In this document: piece by piece, positions 1 through 8,539 of the stretch | Layout of the letters: the number at the start of each line of letters is the position of its first letter | Numbering within the stretch: the first letter of the stretch is position 1 | NCBI RefSeq assembly: GCF_025979705.1 | Contig: NZ_CP110136.1 | Span: forward strand, 4,216,001 to 4,280,000 | Direction: 5' to 3' | From: Hymenobacter sp. YIM 151858-1 | GTDB lineage: Bacteria; Bacteroidota; Bacteroidia; Cytophagales; Hymenobacteraceae | DNA length: 64,000 bases | Notes under the pieces: generated by a model | What the model was told of the DNA's origin: nothing | The model's database searches: none | Seen by the model: the letters and a program-made list of their open reading frames with translations, nothing else | Program-made: the position numbers and the translations under genes

Positions 1-3000
1 GCCGCCCGCCTGGCCGCGCAAGTGGTGCGCCACTACCGTGCTTCCGCCGAAACCGAGGCCGCCCGCCTTCAGCAAACCACCCTGCGCGACCTAGGCCCGC
101 TGGCCACGCCCGCCGATGCCCCGGGCCAGCAGCTGCGCCCCACGCTCTACGACTTGCTGGCCCACCGCGCCATCGAGGCCCTCCGCGACGACGAGCTGTA
201 CCTCACCCGGCCCGCCGAGCAGTTTCGCTTTACCGATGCTCGCCTGCTGGCCCCGGCCGAGGCGTTTGCCCAGCTGCCCCTAGGTGCCCCGGCCGCCGAC
301 TCGCTCAATGGGCCCCTGCACGCCCTGCGCCTGTGGCAACAGCTCACGGCTTTTCGGCTGCGCGATGCCCAAAACCCGGCTGCCCTGGCCGATGCGGAGC
401 GCCTACGCCTGGCCTTCGTGCATGAGAAAGCCGCCTTCGCCAACAAAACCGCGGCCTACACCGCCGCCCTGCGCCGCGCCCAGCATCGCTACGATGCCTT
501 GCCCGCCTGGGCCGATTTTCAGGCCGAGCTTGCGGAACAGGCCCAGCGCCAAAAGCGCCTCCCCGAAGCCCTGGAGCTGGCGCGGGCGGCCGTGCGGCGC
601 TACCCCAAATCGGTAGGTGCGGCGCGGGCCCAGGGCATCATCAACGAGCTGGAGCGGCCCGAGCTGCAGGTACGTACCGCCGAGGTAGCGCTGCCCAACC
701 AGGCCATGCTGCTGAGCGTGCGCTACCGCAACCTGCGGCAGGTGTACGGCTTTGCCTGGAAGCTGCCCGCCGCGGCCCTGCTGCGCGAGCAGCTGGGCCA
801 GCGCGATGCCGAAATTCCGAAAGCCTACGCCAGGCGCCTGGGAGCCAAGCCCGCCGCCACCTGGACGATGGCCCTGCCCGGCCCCGCCGATTACCGCGCG
901 CACCGCGCCGAGGTAGCCGGGCCAAAACTACCGGCCGGGCACTACCTGGTGTTGTTGAGCACCGCCAACGAACGGCCTGCCCAGGAGCGCGAAAACGTAG
1001 CCACCGCCTATGCGTTCGTGTCGGTAAGTGAGCTGGGCGAAGTGCACCGCGCTGCCCCCGCCAGCGGCACCGACCTCTGGACGCTCGACCGCCGCACCGG
1101 CCAGCCGCTGGCGGGTGTGGGCGTGCAGCTGTGGTACCAGGAGTATACCAACGGCAAAGAGCGGCACCGCGCCGGCCCCGTGCTGCAAAGCAGCGCCGAG
1201 GGCTTTTTGAACGTGCCGCCCGACAACGAACGCCGTGCTTATCAGCAAGCCCTGCTGCTGCGCCGCGGTGCCGACTCGCTGGTGGTGCAAACCAACCTAG
1301 GCAACAACCGCGCCTTCCCCAACCGCAACCCCGCCCAGGAGCAGCGCCCGCAGGCGTTCCTTTACACCGACCGCGCCATTTACCGCCCCGGCCAAACGCT
1401 TTACTTCAAAGGCATCGTAGCCCAAAAACAAAACGGCCGCAGCCAGGTGCTGCAAAACACCCAAGTGCAAGTGCGCCTGCTCGATGTGAACGGCCAGCCG
1501 GTGCAGGAGTTCAGCTTTACCACCTCCGACTACGGCAGCTTTCACGGCTCCGCGGTGCTGCCCACCGGCTTGCTCAACGGGCAAATGCAGCTGCAGGTAC
1601 GTAGCAAATTCTTCAGCGAAGCGCAGGACCTAGGGCAGGCGTTTATTTCGGTGGAGGATTACAAGCGCCCCACGTTCTTCGTCGCGCTCGATCCGGTAAA
1701 AGGCACGCCCAAGCTCGGCGATACGCTCTCGGTGCGGGGCACGGCCACAGCCTACGCCGGCCCGGCCGTGGATGGCGCCACGGTGCAATACCGCGTGGTA
1801 CGCCGTACGGTGTGGCCCATGTTTGCGTGGGCTGAGCTGGATTTCGGCTTTGGCGGTCCGGGCATCGAGCGCCCATACTTCCCGAACCGCGGAGGCGAGC
1901 AGCAAATTGCCACAGGTACCGTCACCACCGATGCGCAGGGCCGCTTCCGGGTAAGCTTCACGGCTACCCCGCCCGACGATGCCGCCAACGACGACACGCC
2001 CGACGACGAGGACCAAGACGACTACCGCCCGCCCGGCCCGTGGCGCCCCAGCTACGTGTTCGAGGTAACGGCCGATGTAACCGACCCCAACGGCGAAACG
2101 CGCTCCGCCGAGCGCGGCGTTACCCTAGGTGGGCAGCCGCTCAATCTTGCCCTGAGCGGCCCACGTCAGGTAAATCAGCAGCAGATTGGTGATGCGTTTG
2201 TGCTGCGCAGTCAGAACGCCACCGGCGAGGCCGTGCCCGCTACCGGCACTCTGCGCCTCTACCGCCTCACGCCGCCGGCGCGCGTGCTGCGCCCGCGCTT
2301 GTGGCAACGCCCCGATCAGCCTGGCCTCAGCCGCGAACAGCACCAGCAGCTGTTCCCGCTCGATGCCTGGCTCAGCGAAGACGACCCCGACAAGTGGCCG
2401 CGCACCGCGGTAGGCGAGTGGCGCTTCGATACCGGCCAGCGCACCGGGCTGCCGGAGGTTGCCAAAGCCCTAGGTCCTCAAACGCCGGGTGCGTACCTGC
2501 TCGAGGCCAACACCACTACCGGCTCCGACACCGCCCGCACCCGCCTGGGCTTCACGCTGTATAACCCCACCGCGCAGCAGTTGCCGTTGCCCGTGCCGCA
2601 GTGGCTTACCGCCTTGCGCGATACCGTGGCGCCGGGCCAGGCCGCGCAGGTGCTCATTGGCTCGGGCTTTGAGGCGGTGCAAGCGCGCTTGGAGGTGGAA
2701 AGCCAGGGCCAGCTGGTGCGCGCCGAGTGGCTGACGCTGCGCCGCGAGCAGCGCCTCATTGCTTTGCCCACCACGGCCGCCAACGCCGGGCCCATGCACG
2801 TGCGGCTGATGTTTGTGCACGCCGGACGCTTCTATCAGCAGGAAGCCACCGTGCAAGTAGCCGAGCCCGAGCGGCCGTTGCAGCTTGCCATCAGCACCTT
2901 TCGCGACAAGCTGCAACCGGGCCAGAAGGAAACCTGGCGCGTCACCATTCGCAACAGCCAAAACCAGCCAGCCGCGGCCGAGCTGCTGGCCTCGCTCTAC

Positions 3001-5817
3001 GATCAGTCGCTCGATTACTTCCGCCCGCACGCCTTTGCAAAGCCCGTGTTGCCGCAGCCTTATTTCGGGCAGCGTTTTGCGTGGAGCGGGGCAGGGTTTT
3101 GGGCGGATAATTGGCCGTTGCTGATTGCCCGGTTTGCTGGCGAAGCCACGGGCCGGCAGCAATACCTGTACCCCGATTTGCGAACCACGCTGTGGCAATG
3201 GCAGCGCGTTGGGAAACCCGGGGAAATTTTGCGGCCCAGAAGCATGGCCGACCGGCAGTTATCGGAAGTAGTGGTAACCGGCTACGGCGGTGGCCGCAAC
3301 GTGCGCATCCGGGGTGCCAGCACCATGCAGGCTGCCCCAATGGCGGCCAGCGCCCAAAGCAGCGATGCAATGGTAATGGTCGAGGAAGTTGTGGAACACA
3401 AAGCCAAGGGTGCCGTGTCCGAAGTCAAAAGAACTCCGCGTGACCTCTCCACCGTACCCGTACGTTCCGACTTCCGCGAAACGGCCCTGTGGGCGCCCGC
3501 CGTGCGCACCAACGACAAAGGCGAAGTAGTGCTGGAGTTTCAGATGCCTGAAGCCGTGACGCGCTGGCAGCTGCTCACGCTGGCGCACACGCCCGATTTG
3601 CAAACCGGCATGCTGGCGCGGCAGCTCGTCACGCAAAAGCAGCTGATGGTAACGCCCAACGCGCCGCGGTTCTTCCGCGAAGGCGACCAGCTGCGCCTCA
3701 CCGCCAAAATCAGCAACCTCACCGGCAAAGCCCTAGGTGGCACGGCCCAGCTGCTGCTGCTGGATGCTCGCACCAACCAGCCCATCGACAAGCAACTGCT
3801 GCGCGGCAAAGCCCAGGAGAAATTTAAGGTAGCGGCCAACCAAAGCACCACGGTAGGGTGGGAGCTGAGCATTCCGGCCGGGCTTGAGGCCGTAACCTAC
3901 CGCGTGGTAGCGCAAGCCAAAAACTACTCCGATGGCGAGGAAAACACCCTGCCCGTGCTGCCCAACCGCCTGCTCGTTACCGAGGCGCTGCCCCTTACCG
4001 TGCGCGGCAATTCGGTGCGCGCGTTTGAGCTGCGCAAGCTGACGAGCACCACCTCGGCCACGCGCCAGAATCAAAGCCTCACGCTGGAGCTGACGAGCAA
4101 CCCCGCCTGGTACGCCGTGCAAAGCTTGCCCTACCTGATGGAGTACCCCTACGAGTGCTCCGAGCAGGTATTCTCGCGCCTCTATGCCAACACGCTTGCG
4201 GCGCGCATTGTGCAGCAAAACCCGCGCATCCGGCCCGTGCTGGAAGAGTGGAAGCGCGCTGCCGCCAGCGGCGACAAGAACGCGTTGCGCTCCAAACTCG
4301 AGCAAAACCAGGAGCTGAAGGCCTTGCTGCTGCAGGAAACCCCGTGGGTGCGCGAAGGGCAGTCGGACACGGAGCGCATGCGTCGCCTGGCCGAGCTGTT
4401 CGACGAGGCCCGCCTGCAGGCCGAAACCCAGCGCGCTGCCCAAAAGCTGCAGGAGCTGCAAAGCCCCAGCGGTGCCTTCCCGTGGTTTAAGCAAATGCCC
4501 GACAACCGCTACATCACGCAGGTGGTAGTGGCGGGCTTCGGCCGCCTGCGCCGCCTGGGCGCTTTTGATGCCCAGCAAGATGCCCAAACCGCCGATGTGC
4601 TCCTCCGCGCCGTGGCTTACCTCGACCGCCAGCTGGCCGCCGATTACGCCCAGCTGCGCCGCCAAAAAGGCCTCAAGCTCACCGACGACCACTTAGGCGA
4701 CGCCACGCTGCACGCGCTCTACGCCCGCTCGTTTTGGGCCACTGAGCTGCCCGTGCCCGCCGAGGCCAAACCAGCTTACGACTACTACCGCGAGCAAACC
4801 GCCAAGTACTGGCCCAAGCGCAACCGCTACCTGCAAGGCTTTGCCGCCGTGGTGCTGCACCGCAACGGCCAGGCCAAACCCGCCCGCGAAGTGCTGGAGG
4901 CGCTGCGCCAAAACGCCCTCCGCTCCGACGAACTCGGCATGTATTGGAAGGACGTGCAGCCGGGCTTCTACTGGCAGCAGGCGCCCACCGAAACCCAGGC
5001 GCAGCTAATCGAGGCCTTCAGCGAAGTAGCCCCGGCGGATCAGCAGTCGGTAGAGGAAATGAAGCTCTGGCTGCTGGCGCACAAGCGCACCCACAACTGG
5101 GAAAGCACCCGCGCCACCGCCGATGCCTGCTACGCTTTGTTGCTGCAAGGCGGGCGCAACTGGCTCGAGCCCGCGCAACCGTTGCAGGTTTCCCTAGGTG
5201 CCCAGGCCATCAACACCAGCCAAGGGGCCGAGGCCGGCACCGGCTACCTCAAGCGCAGCTACCCAGCTGCCGAGGTAAAGCCGACCATGGGCAAAGTGCG
5301 CGTGCACAAAACCGATGCGGGCGTGGCTTGGGGCGCGCTGTACTGGCAGTACTTCGAGCAGCTCGATAAGATTACGCAGGCCGACAAAGCGCCCATCACG
5401 CTCACGCGCCAGCTCTTCCGCGAAAATCCTAGCAACAACGGCCCCGTGCTTACGCCCCTGCAAGCTGCTGCGCCGCTGCGGGTGGGCGAGGTGCTGGTGG
5501 TGCGCCTGGTGCTGAAAACCGACCGCGAGCTGGAGTTTGTGCACCTGAAAGACACGCGCGCCGCCGGCCTCGAGCTGATAAGCCAAACCTCGGGCTACCG
5601 CTATCAGCAGGGCCTCGGTTACTACGAAAGCCCGCGCGACGCCGCTACCAACTTCTTCATGGATGTACTGCCCCGCGGCACGCACGTGTTCGAGTACCGC
5701 CTGCGCGCGGCCCAGGCCGGCGACTTTTCGTCGGGCATCAGCCAGGTGCAGTGCCTCTACGCGCCCGAGTTCACCAGCCACTCGGCCGGGCAGCGGCTGC
5801 GCATCGGGCCGCAGTAG
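1..5817 (+). CDS. Alpha-2-macroglobulin family protein, 5' end outside window
   Basis: The frame is open from base 1, so the start lies upstream and at least 1938 residues are present. The middle holds macroglobulin-type beta domains. Bases 4156-4167 encode Cys-Ser-Glu-Gln, the CxEQ thioester motif, in an alpha-helical thioester-domain context. The thioester traps attacking proteases by covalent bonding, and bacterial relatives act in the periplasm or on the outer membrane as protease traps. Bases 3259-3318 carry an unusual insertion reading LSEVVVTGYGGG followed by VRIRGAS, which resembles the TonB-box/plug start of SusC-type receptors. It lies just before the domain beginning FRETALWAP. No PBP1C partner is visible because the upstream region is missing. 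Seven CCTAGG words lie in the gene. The family call is secure; the target is unknown. Confidence 0.93.
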   Translation, partial: AARLAAQVVRHYRASAETEAARLQQTTLRDLGPLATPADAPGQQLRPTLYDLLAHRAIEALRDDELYLTRPAEQFRFTDARLLAPAEAFAQLPLGAPAADSLNGPLHALRLWQQLTAFRLRDAQNPAALADAERLRLAFVHEKAAFANKTAAYTAALRRAQHRYDALPAWADFQAELAEQAQRQKRLPEALELARAAVRRYPKSVGAARAQGIINELERPELQVRTAEVALPNQAMLLSVRYRNLRQVYGFAWKLPAAALLREQLGQRDAEIPKAYARRLGAKPAATWTMALPGPADYRAHRAEVAGPKLPAGHYLVLLSTANERPAQERENVATAYAFVSVSELGEVHRAAPASGTDLWTLDRRTGQPLAGVGVQLWYQEYTNGKERHRAGPVLQSSAEGFLNVPPDNERRAYQQALLLRRGADSLVVQTNLGNNRAFPNRNPAQEQRPQAFLYTDRAIYRPGQTLYFKGIVAQKQNGRSQVLQNTQVQVRLLDVNGQPVQEFSFTTSDYGSFHGSAVLPTGLLNGQMQLQVRSKFFSEAQDLGQAFISVEDYKRPTFFVALDPVKGTPKLGDTLSVRGTATAYAGPAVDGATVQYRVVRRTVWPMFAWAELDFGFGGPGIERPYFPNRGGEQQIATGTVTTDAQGRFRVSFTATPPDDAANDDTPDDEDQDDYRPPGPWRPSYVFEVTADVTDPNGETRSAERGVTLGGQPLNLALSGPRQVNQQQIGDAFVLRSQNATGEAVPATGTLRLYRLTPPARVLRPRLWQRPDQPGLSREQHQQLFPLDAWLSEDDPDKWPRTAVGEWRFDTGQRTGLPEVAKALGPQTPGAYLLEANTTTGSDTARTRLGFTLYNPTAQQLPLPVPQWLTALRDTVAPGQAAQVLIGSGFEAVQARLEVESQGQLVRAEWLTLRREQRLIALPTTAANAGPMHVRLMFVHAGRFYQQEATVQVAEPERPLQLAISTFRDKLQPGQKETWRVTIRNSQNQPAAAELLASLYDQSLDYFRPHAFAKPVLPQPYFGQRFAWSGAGFWADNWPLLIARFAGEATGRQQYLYPDLRTTLWQWQRVGKPGEILRPRSMADRQLSEVVVTGYGGGRNVRIRGASTMQAAPMAASAQSSDAMVMVEEVVEHKAKGAVSEVKRTPRDLSTVPVRSDFRETALWAPAVRTNDKGEVVLEFQMPEAVTRWQLLTLAHTPDLQTGMLARQLVTQKQLMVTPNAPRFFREGDQLRLTAKISNLTGKALGGTAQLLLLDARTNQPIDKQLLRGKAQEKFKVAANQSTTVGWELSIPAGLEAVTYRVVAQAKNYSDGEENTLPVLPNRLLVTEALPLTVRGNSVRAFELRKLTSTTSATRQNQSLTLELTSNPAWYAVQSLPYLMEYPYECSEQVFSRLYANTLAARIVQQNPRIRPVLEEWKRAAASGDKNALRSKLEQNQELKALLLQETPWVREGQSDTERMRRLAELFDEARLQAETQRAAQKLQELQSPSGAFPWFKQMPDNRYITQVVVAGFGRLRRLGAFDAQQDAQTADVLLRAVAYLDRQLAADYAQLRRQKGLKLTDDHLGDATLHALYARSFWATELPVPAEAKPAYDYYREQTAKYWPKRNRYLQGFAAVVLHRNGQAKPAREVLEALRQNALRSDELGMYWKDVQPGFYWQQAPTETQAQLIEAFSEVAPADQQSVEEMKLWLLAHKRTHNWESTRATADACYALLLQGGRNWLEPAQPLQVSLGAQAINTSQGAEAGTGYLKRSYPAAEVKPTMGKVRVHKTDAGVAWGALYWQYFEQLDKITQADKAPITLTRQLFRENPSNNGPVLTPLQAAAPLRVGEVLVVRLVLKTDRELEFVHLKDTRAAGLELISQTSGYRYQQGLGYYESPRDAATNFFMDVLPRGTHVFEYRLRAAQAGDFSSGISQVQCLYAPEFTSHSAGQRLRIGPQ

Positions 5818-5827
5818 TTGAGCACCT

Positions 5828-5945
5828 AGGGCTTTTCGTTGCTCCGGACCGGAGTTTGGAATCTGGTTGAGGTATTCGGCGTGCACGTCTGCGCAGCCTG
5901 TCTGCCCCAGGTTCCAAACTGCGGCCCGACGCAAGGAAAAGCCCT
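5828..5945. repeat. Long imperfect inverted repeat, MITE-like
   Basis: Arms at 5828-5866 and 5907-5945 match at 33 of 39 positions when one is reverse-complemented, with a 40-nt spacer. The left arm begins inside a CCTAGGG word. It lies just after the alpha-2-macroglobulin stop codon. It could act as a terminator-like structure or be a non-autonomous mobile element. No second copy was seen in this window. Confidence 0.6.
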
Positions 5946-6126
5946 TTGGCTGCCGCCGCCGGGCACGGCAAGGCAGCTCGTCAATACTATTCAACGAGCT
6001 TTAGCGTTTGTCATCTTTCCGGGAATAAACAGGCCGCCAGAATGCTATTCGGGCCGGGTTTTGCCTCTTTCCAAGATGATTGGTATTTTTGCGCCCCGGT
6101 TGATTTTTGGATTGAGAGGATTGCTG

Positions 6127-6678
6127 ATGATACGAACCGCTTTACTTACGGCTGCTCTGGCCGCTTTTGCTCTGACTACCCACGGCCAACACGGGCGCCG
6201 TGCGGCCGTGTCGCACGCCAAGCAGCCCGACACCGCCGGCAAAGTAGCCGTGCCCGTAGGCCCCGCGTTGCCCGGCGAAGAAACGCTTTCGGCCCAGGAG
6301 CGCGCCGAGCGCACGTTCATCATGCCGGTGCGTAAGAAAATGCCCTCAGTAGCACGCCCGGCCGCCGCGCCGCGCCCCCAGCTCGACCCCACCAGCACCG
6401 ACGCGGTAGCCATTGGCCCGCCCACCGCCGAAGAAGCCGCCGAGGAAGCCACCAGCAAAGCCGAAGCCGCCAAAACCACGGCCGCGCGCACGGCCCGCCG
6501 CACTTCGGGCCGCCGCAGCAGCACTGCGCACCGCAGCAGCTCGCGCAGCCGGAGCAGCAGCAAAAAAAGCTCGTCGGCTAGGCGCAGCACCTCCAGCAAA
6601 AAGAAGAGCACGGCCCGGAAGAGCACCAGCAAATCATCGGCCGCCAAAAAGAAATCCTCGTCGCGCCGTCGGCGCTAA
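6127..6678 (+). CDS. Secreted Lys/Ser/Arg-rich protein of unknown function
   Basis: This 183-residue protein starts with a clear signal peptide (MIRTALLTAALAAFALTTHG). AGAGGA lies six bases before the chosen ATG; an in-frame ATG at 6076 would put the signal peptide out of position. The middle is Ala/Pro/Glu-rich. From about residue 125 the protein is almost only Ser, Arg, Lys, Thr and Ala and ends in SSSRRRR, like a histone H1-type or polycationic tail. No enzyme domain is visible. A strong hairpin follows. It could bind polyanions (DNA, LPS or teichoic-like polymers) outside the inner membrane, but that is inference. An opposite-strand frame of 200 codons is rejected as a shadow. Confidence 0.75.
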   Translation: MIRTALLTAALAAFALTTHGQHGRRAAVSHAKQPDTAGKVAVPVGPALPGEETLSAQERAERTFIMPVRKKMPSVARPAAAPRPQLDPTSTDAVAIGPPTAEEAAEEATSKAEAAKTTAARTARRTSGRRSSTAHRSSSRSRSSSKKSSSARRSTSSKKKSTARKSTSKSSAAKKKSSSRRRR

Positions 6679-6690
6679 CCAAGCATACCT

Positions 6691-6730
6691 CAACAAAAAA
6701 GCACCCCCACTCGGAGGTGCTTTTTTGTTG
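6691..6730. terminator. Bidirectional terminator
   Basis: A perfect 15-bp stem (6691-6705 and 6716-6730) starts with an A-run and ends with a T-run, so it works on both strands. It separates the + strand secreted protein from the convergent ferredoxin gene. Confidence 0.9.
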
Positions 6731-6761
6731 GTGGCAAGTGCCCGGCGGGCGGCACCTAGGG

Positions 6762-7100
6762 CTATACGTTCTGCGGCATCAGGCGCACCACCAGGCCATC
6801 GAGGCGCGGCGTAATGCGAATCTGGCACGACAAGCGGCTGCCGTTTGACATGATGGGCAACGATTCGAGCATGGCCATTTCGTCGTCGCCGGGCTCGGGC
6901 AGCTCGGGGCCGGCCAGCACCTCCACGTGGCAGGTGCCGCACAGCGCCATGCCGCCGCAGGTGGCTTGTATGTCGTAGCCCGAGGCTTTCATCACCTCCA
7001 TCAGGCTCAGGCCCATATCGGTAGGGGCAACCAGCTCGGTGCGCTGGCCGGGGGCGTCCTCAACGTATACGCGTACTTCCGTAATATCTTCCAAGCTCAT
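6762..7100 (-). CDS. [2Fe-2S] ferredoxin, adrenodoxin/ISC type
   Basis: A 112-residue electron carrier. Three cluster cysteines are in TCGGMALCGTC (Cys-X5-Cys-X2-Cys) and the fourth is in RLSCQ, the spacing of adrenodoxin/ISC-type ferredoxins. The start is set at the ATG giving MSLEDITEV; longer in-frame extension reads through the upstream hairpin and is not protein-like. The ferredoxin-NADP reductase gene lies 162 bp upstream on the same strand, so the two probably form a redox pair: the reductase passes electrons between NADPH and this ferredoxin. A hairpin between them suggests the ferredoxin may also have its own transcript. Confidence 0.93.
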   Translation of the reverse strand: MSLEDITEVRVYVEDAPGQRTELVAPTDMGLSLMEVMKASGYDIQATCGGMALCGTCHVEVLAGPELPEPGDDEMAMLESLPIMSNGSRLSCQIRITPRLDGLVVRLMPQNV

Positions 7101-7170
7101 AGCAGGAGGTCTTAGTTGTCGGTGGCGAGTTGTCGGGCGCAGCAATTGGCCCAACGGCGGTGCGAAAAAA

Positions 7171-7214
7171 CGCAAAAACCGGGAGCCAACCTGCATCGGC
7201 TCCCGGTTCTTGCG
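7171..7214 (-). terminator. Hairpin after reductase gene
   Basis: A 17-bp stem with one mismatch (7171-7187 and 7198-7214), followed on the minus strand by a T-rich run. It lies between the reductase and ferredoxin genes and could end or attenuate transcription. On its ferredoxin side the leader carries GACAACT word repeats. Confidence 0.75.
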
Positions 7215-7262
7215 CATCAGCCCACCGGACTGACAACTAATAGCCAATAACTGGCAACGGAT

Positions 7263-8279
7263 TTACAGCGTGGGTACCCCGTTTACGGTGGTGTACTTCA
7301 GCACGTATTTCTTGTCGGGGAACATGTATTTGTACGCTCCTTGCGCCATCAGGGCCGCCTCGTGGAAGCCGCACAAAATGAGCTTCAGCTTGCCGGGGTA
7401 GGTATTGATGTCGCCGATGGCGTACACGCCGGGCACCGAGGTAGAGTAGTCGAGGGTGTTCACCTTCACGGCGTCGTCTTCGAGCTCCAGGCCCCACTCG
7501 CCAATCGGGCCGAGCTTGGGCGTGAGGCCGAACAGCGGAATAAAGCTGTCGACGGTGATGGTGTTGGTGCTGCCGTCGTTAGCCGTGATGGTAACGGCCT
7601 CCAGCGCCTCCTGGCCGTGCACGTGCGTCACGTTGCTGCTCAGCACCAGGTTTACTTTGCCGGCCTCGTGCAGGGCCTTCACTTTCTCGGCCGAGTCGGC
7701 GGCGCCGCGGAAAGTGGTACCGCGGTGCACCAAAGTAACCTCTTTGGCTACGTTGGCCAGGAAAATGGTCCAGTCGAGGGCCGAGTCGCCGCCGCCGGCA
7801 ATTACGATGCGCTGGTCGCGGAAGGTTTCGGGGTCGCGCACCATGTAGTACACGCCTTTGCCGCCTTCGTACTTCTCGAGCTCCTCGATGGCCGGCTTGC
7901 GGGGCTCAAACGAACCCAGGCCGCCGGCAATGGCAATGGCTTTGCAGCGGATTTCGGTGCCGTCGGTGGTGGTGAGCATAAAGGAGCCGTCTTCCAGCTT
8001 CTCGAACGACTCGACCCGCTCGCCCAGCGTGAAGGTGGGGTGGAAGGGCTCGATCTGGCGCATCAGGTTCTGCACCAGGTCGCCGGCCAGTACCTCGGGG
8101 TAGCCGGGAATGTCGTAAATGGGTTTCTTCGGGTAGATTTCCGACAGCTGGCCGCCTACTTGCGGCAGGGCGTCGACTACGTGGCAGCGGAGCTTAAGCA
8201 AACCGGCTTCGAAGACGGCAAACAGCCCCACGGGGCCGGCACCGATGATGCAGATGTCAGTGGAAATGGTAGCGTGCAT
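7263..8279 (-). CDS. Ferredoxin--NADP(+) reductase, thioredoxin-reductase-like type
   Basis: A 338-residue flavoprotein. The N-terminus has the FAD-binding GAGPVGLFAVFEAG motif. The NADP-binding domain carries GGGDSALDW. A C-terminal FAD motif reads VYAIGDINTYPG. The CxxC active site of true thioredoxin reductases is absent, as in YumC-type ferredoxin-NADP reductases. The ATG giving MHATISTDICIIGAGP was chosen because the Rossmann strand begins directly after it. The downstream ferredoxin is its likely partner. The product is cytoplasmic and supplies or withdraws low-potential electrons. Confidence 0.92.
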   Translation of the reverse strand: MHATISTDICIIGAGPVGLFAVFEAGLLKLRCHVVDALPQVGGQLSEIYPKKPIYDIPGYPEVLAGDLVQNLMRQIEPFHPTFTLGERVESFEKLEDGSFMLTTTDGTEIRCKAIAIAGGLGSFEPRKPAIEELEKYEGGKGVYYMVRDPETFRDQRIVIAGGGDSALDWTIFLANVAKEVTLVHRGTTFRGAADSAEKVKALHEAGKVNLVLSSNVTHVHGQEALEAVTITANDGSTNTITVDSFIPLFGLTPKLGPIGEWGLELEDDAVKVNTLDYSTSVPGVYAIGDINTYPGKLKLILCGFHEAALMAQGAYKYMFPDKKYVLKYTTVNGVPTL

Positions 8280-8476
8280 TACGGAGGTAAAACAATCAGC
8301 AATTGCCACCGCGGCCGGTGGCTGCTCGTTTGTATCGGGTAGATAACCAATGCCAAGGGCAAGAGGTTGCCGCTCATGCGAAAACGGTGCGCAAAGGTAC
8401 GGGGCTTCGGGCAAAACATAGCGCCGCAAGCATAAAGTCGCGGCACCCGGTTGCCGTTGGGCGGGGCCCAAACGCA

Positions 8477-8512
8477 CCACGGGCGGGCGCACCTAGGTGC
8501 GCCCGCCCGTGG
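8477..8512 (-). terminator. Perfect palindrome terminator with CCTAGG centre
   Basis: Two 18-nt arms (8477-8494 and 8495-8512) form a perfect 36-bp palindrome with no spacer, and the centre is ACCTAGGT. It follows the M36 protease gene on the minus strand. It is GC-rich with little T-run, so it may work as a structural or bidirectional element. Confidence 0.7.
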
Positions 8513-8539
8513 GTTGGGGTGGCAGCCGGAGGCGGCGCG

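Noticed and set aside
6045-6647. A 200-codon minus-strand frame
   Set aside because: It is the complement of the Lys/Ser-rich gene, which itself has a signal peptide, a ribosome site and a terminator.
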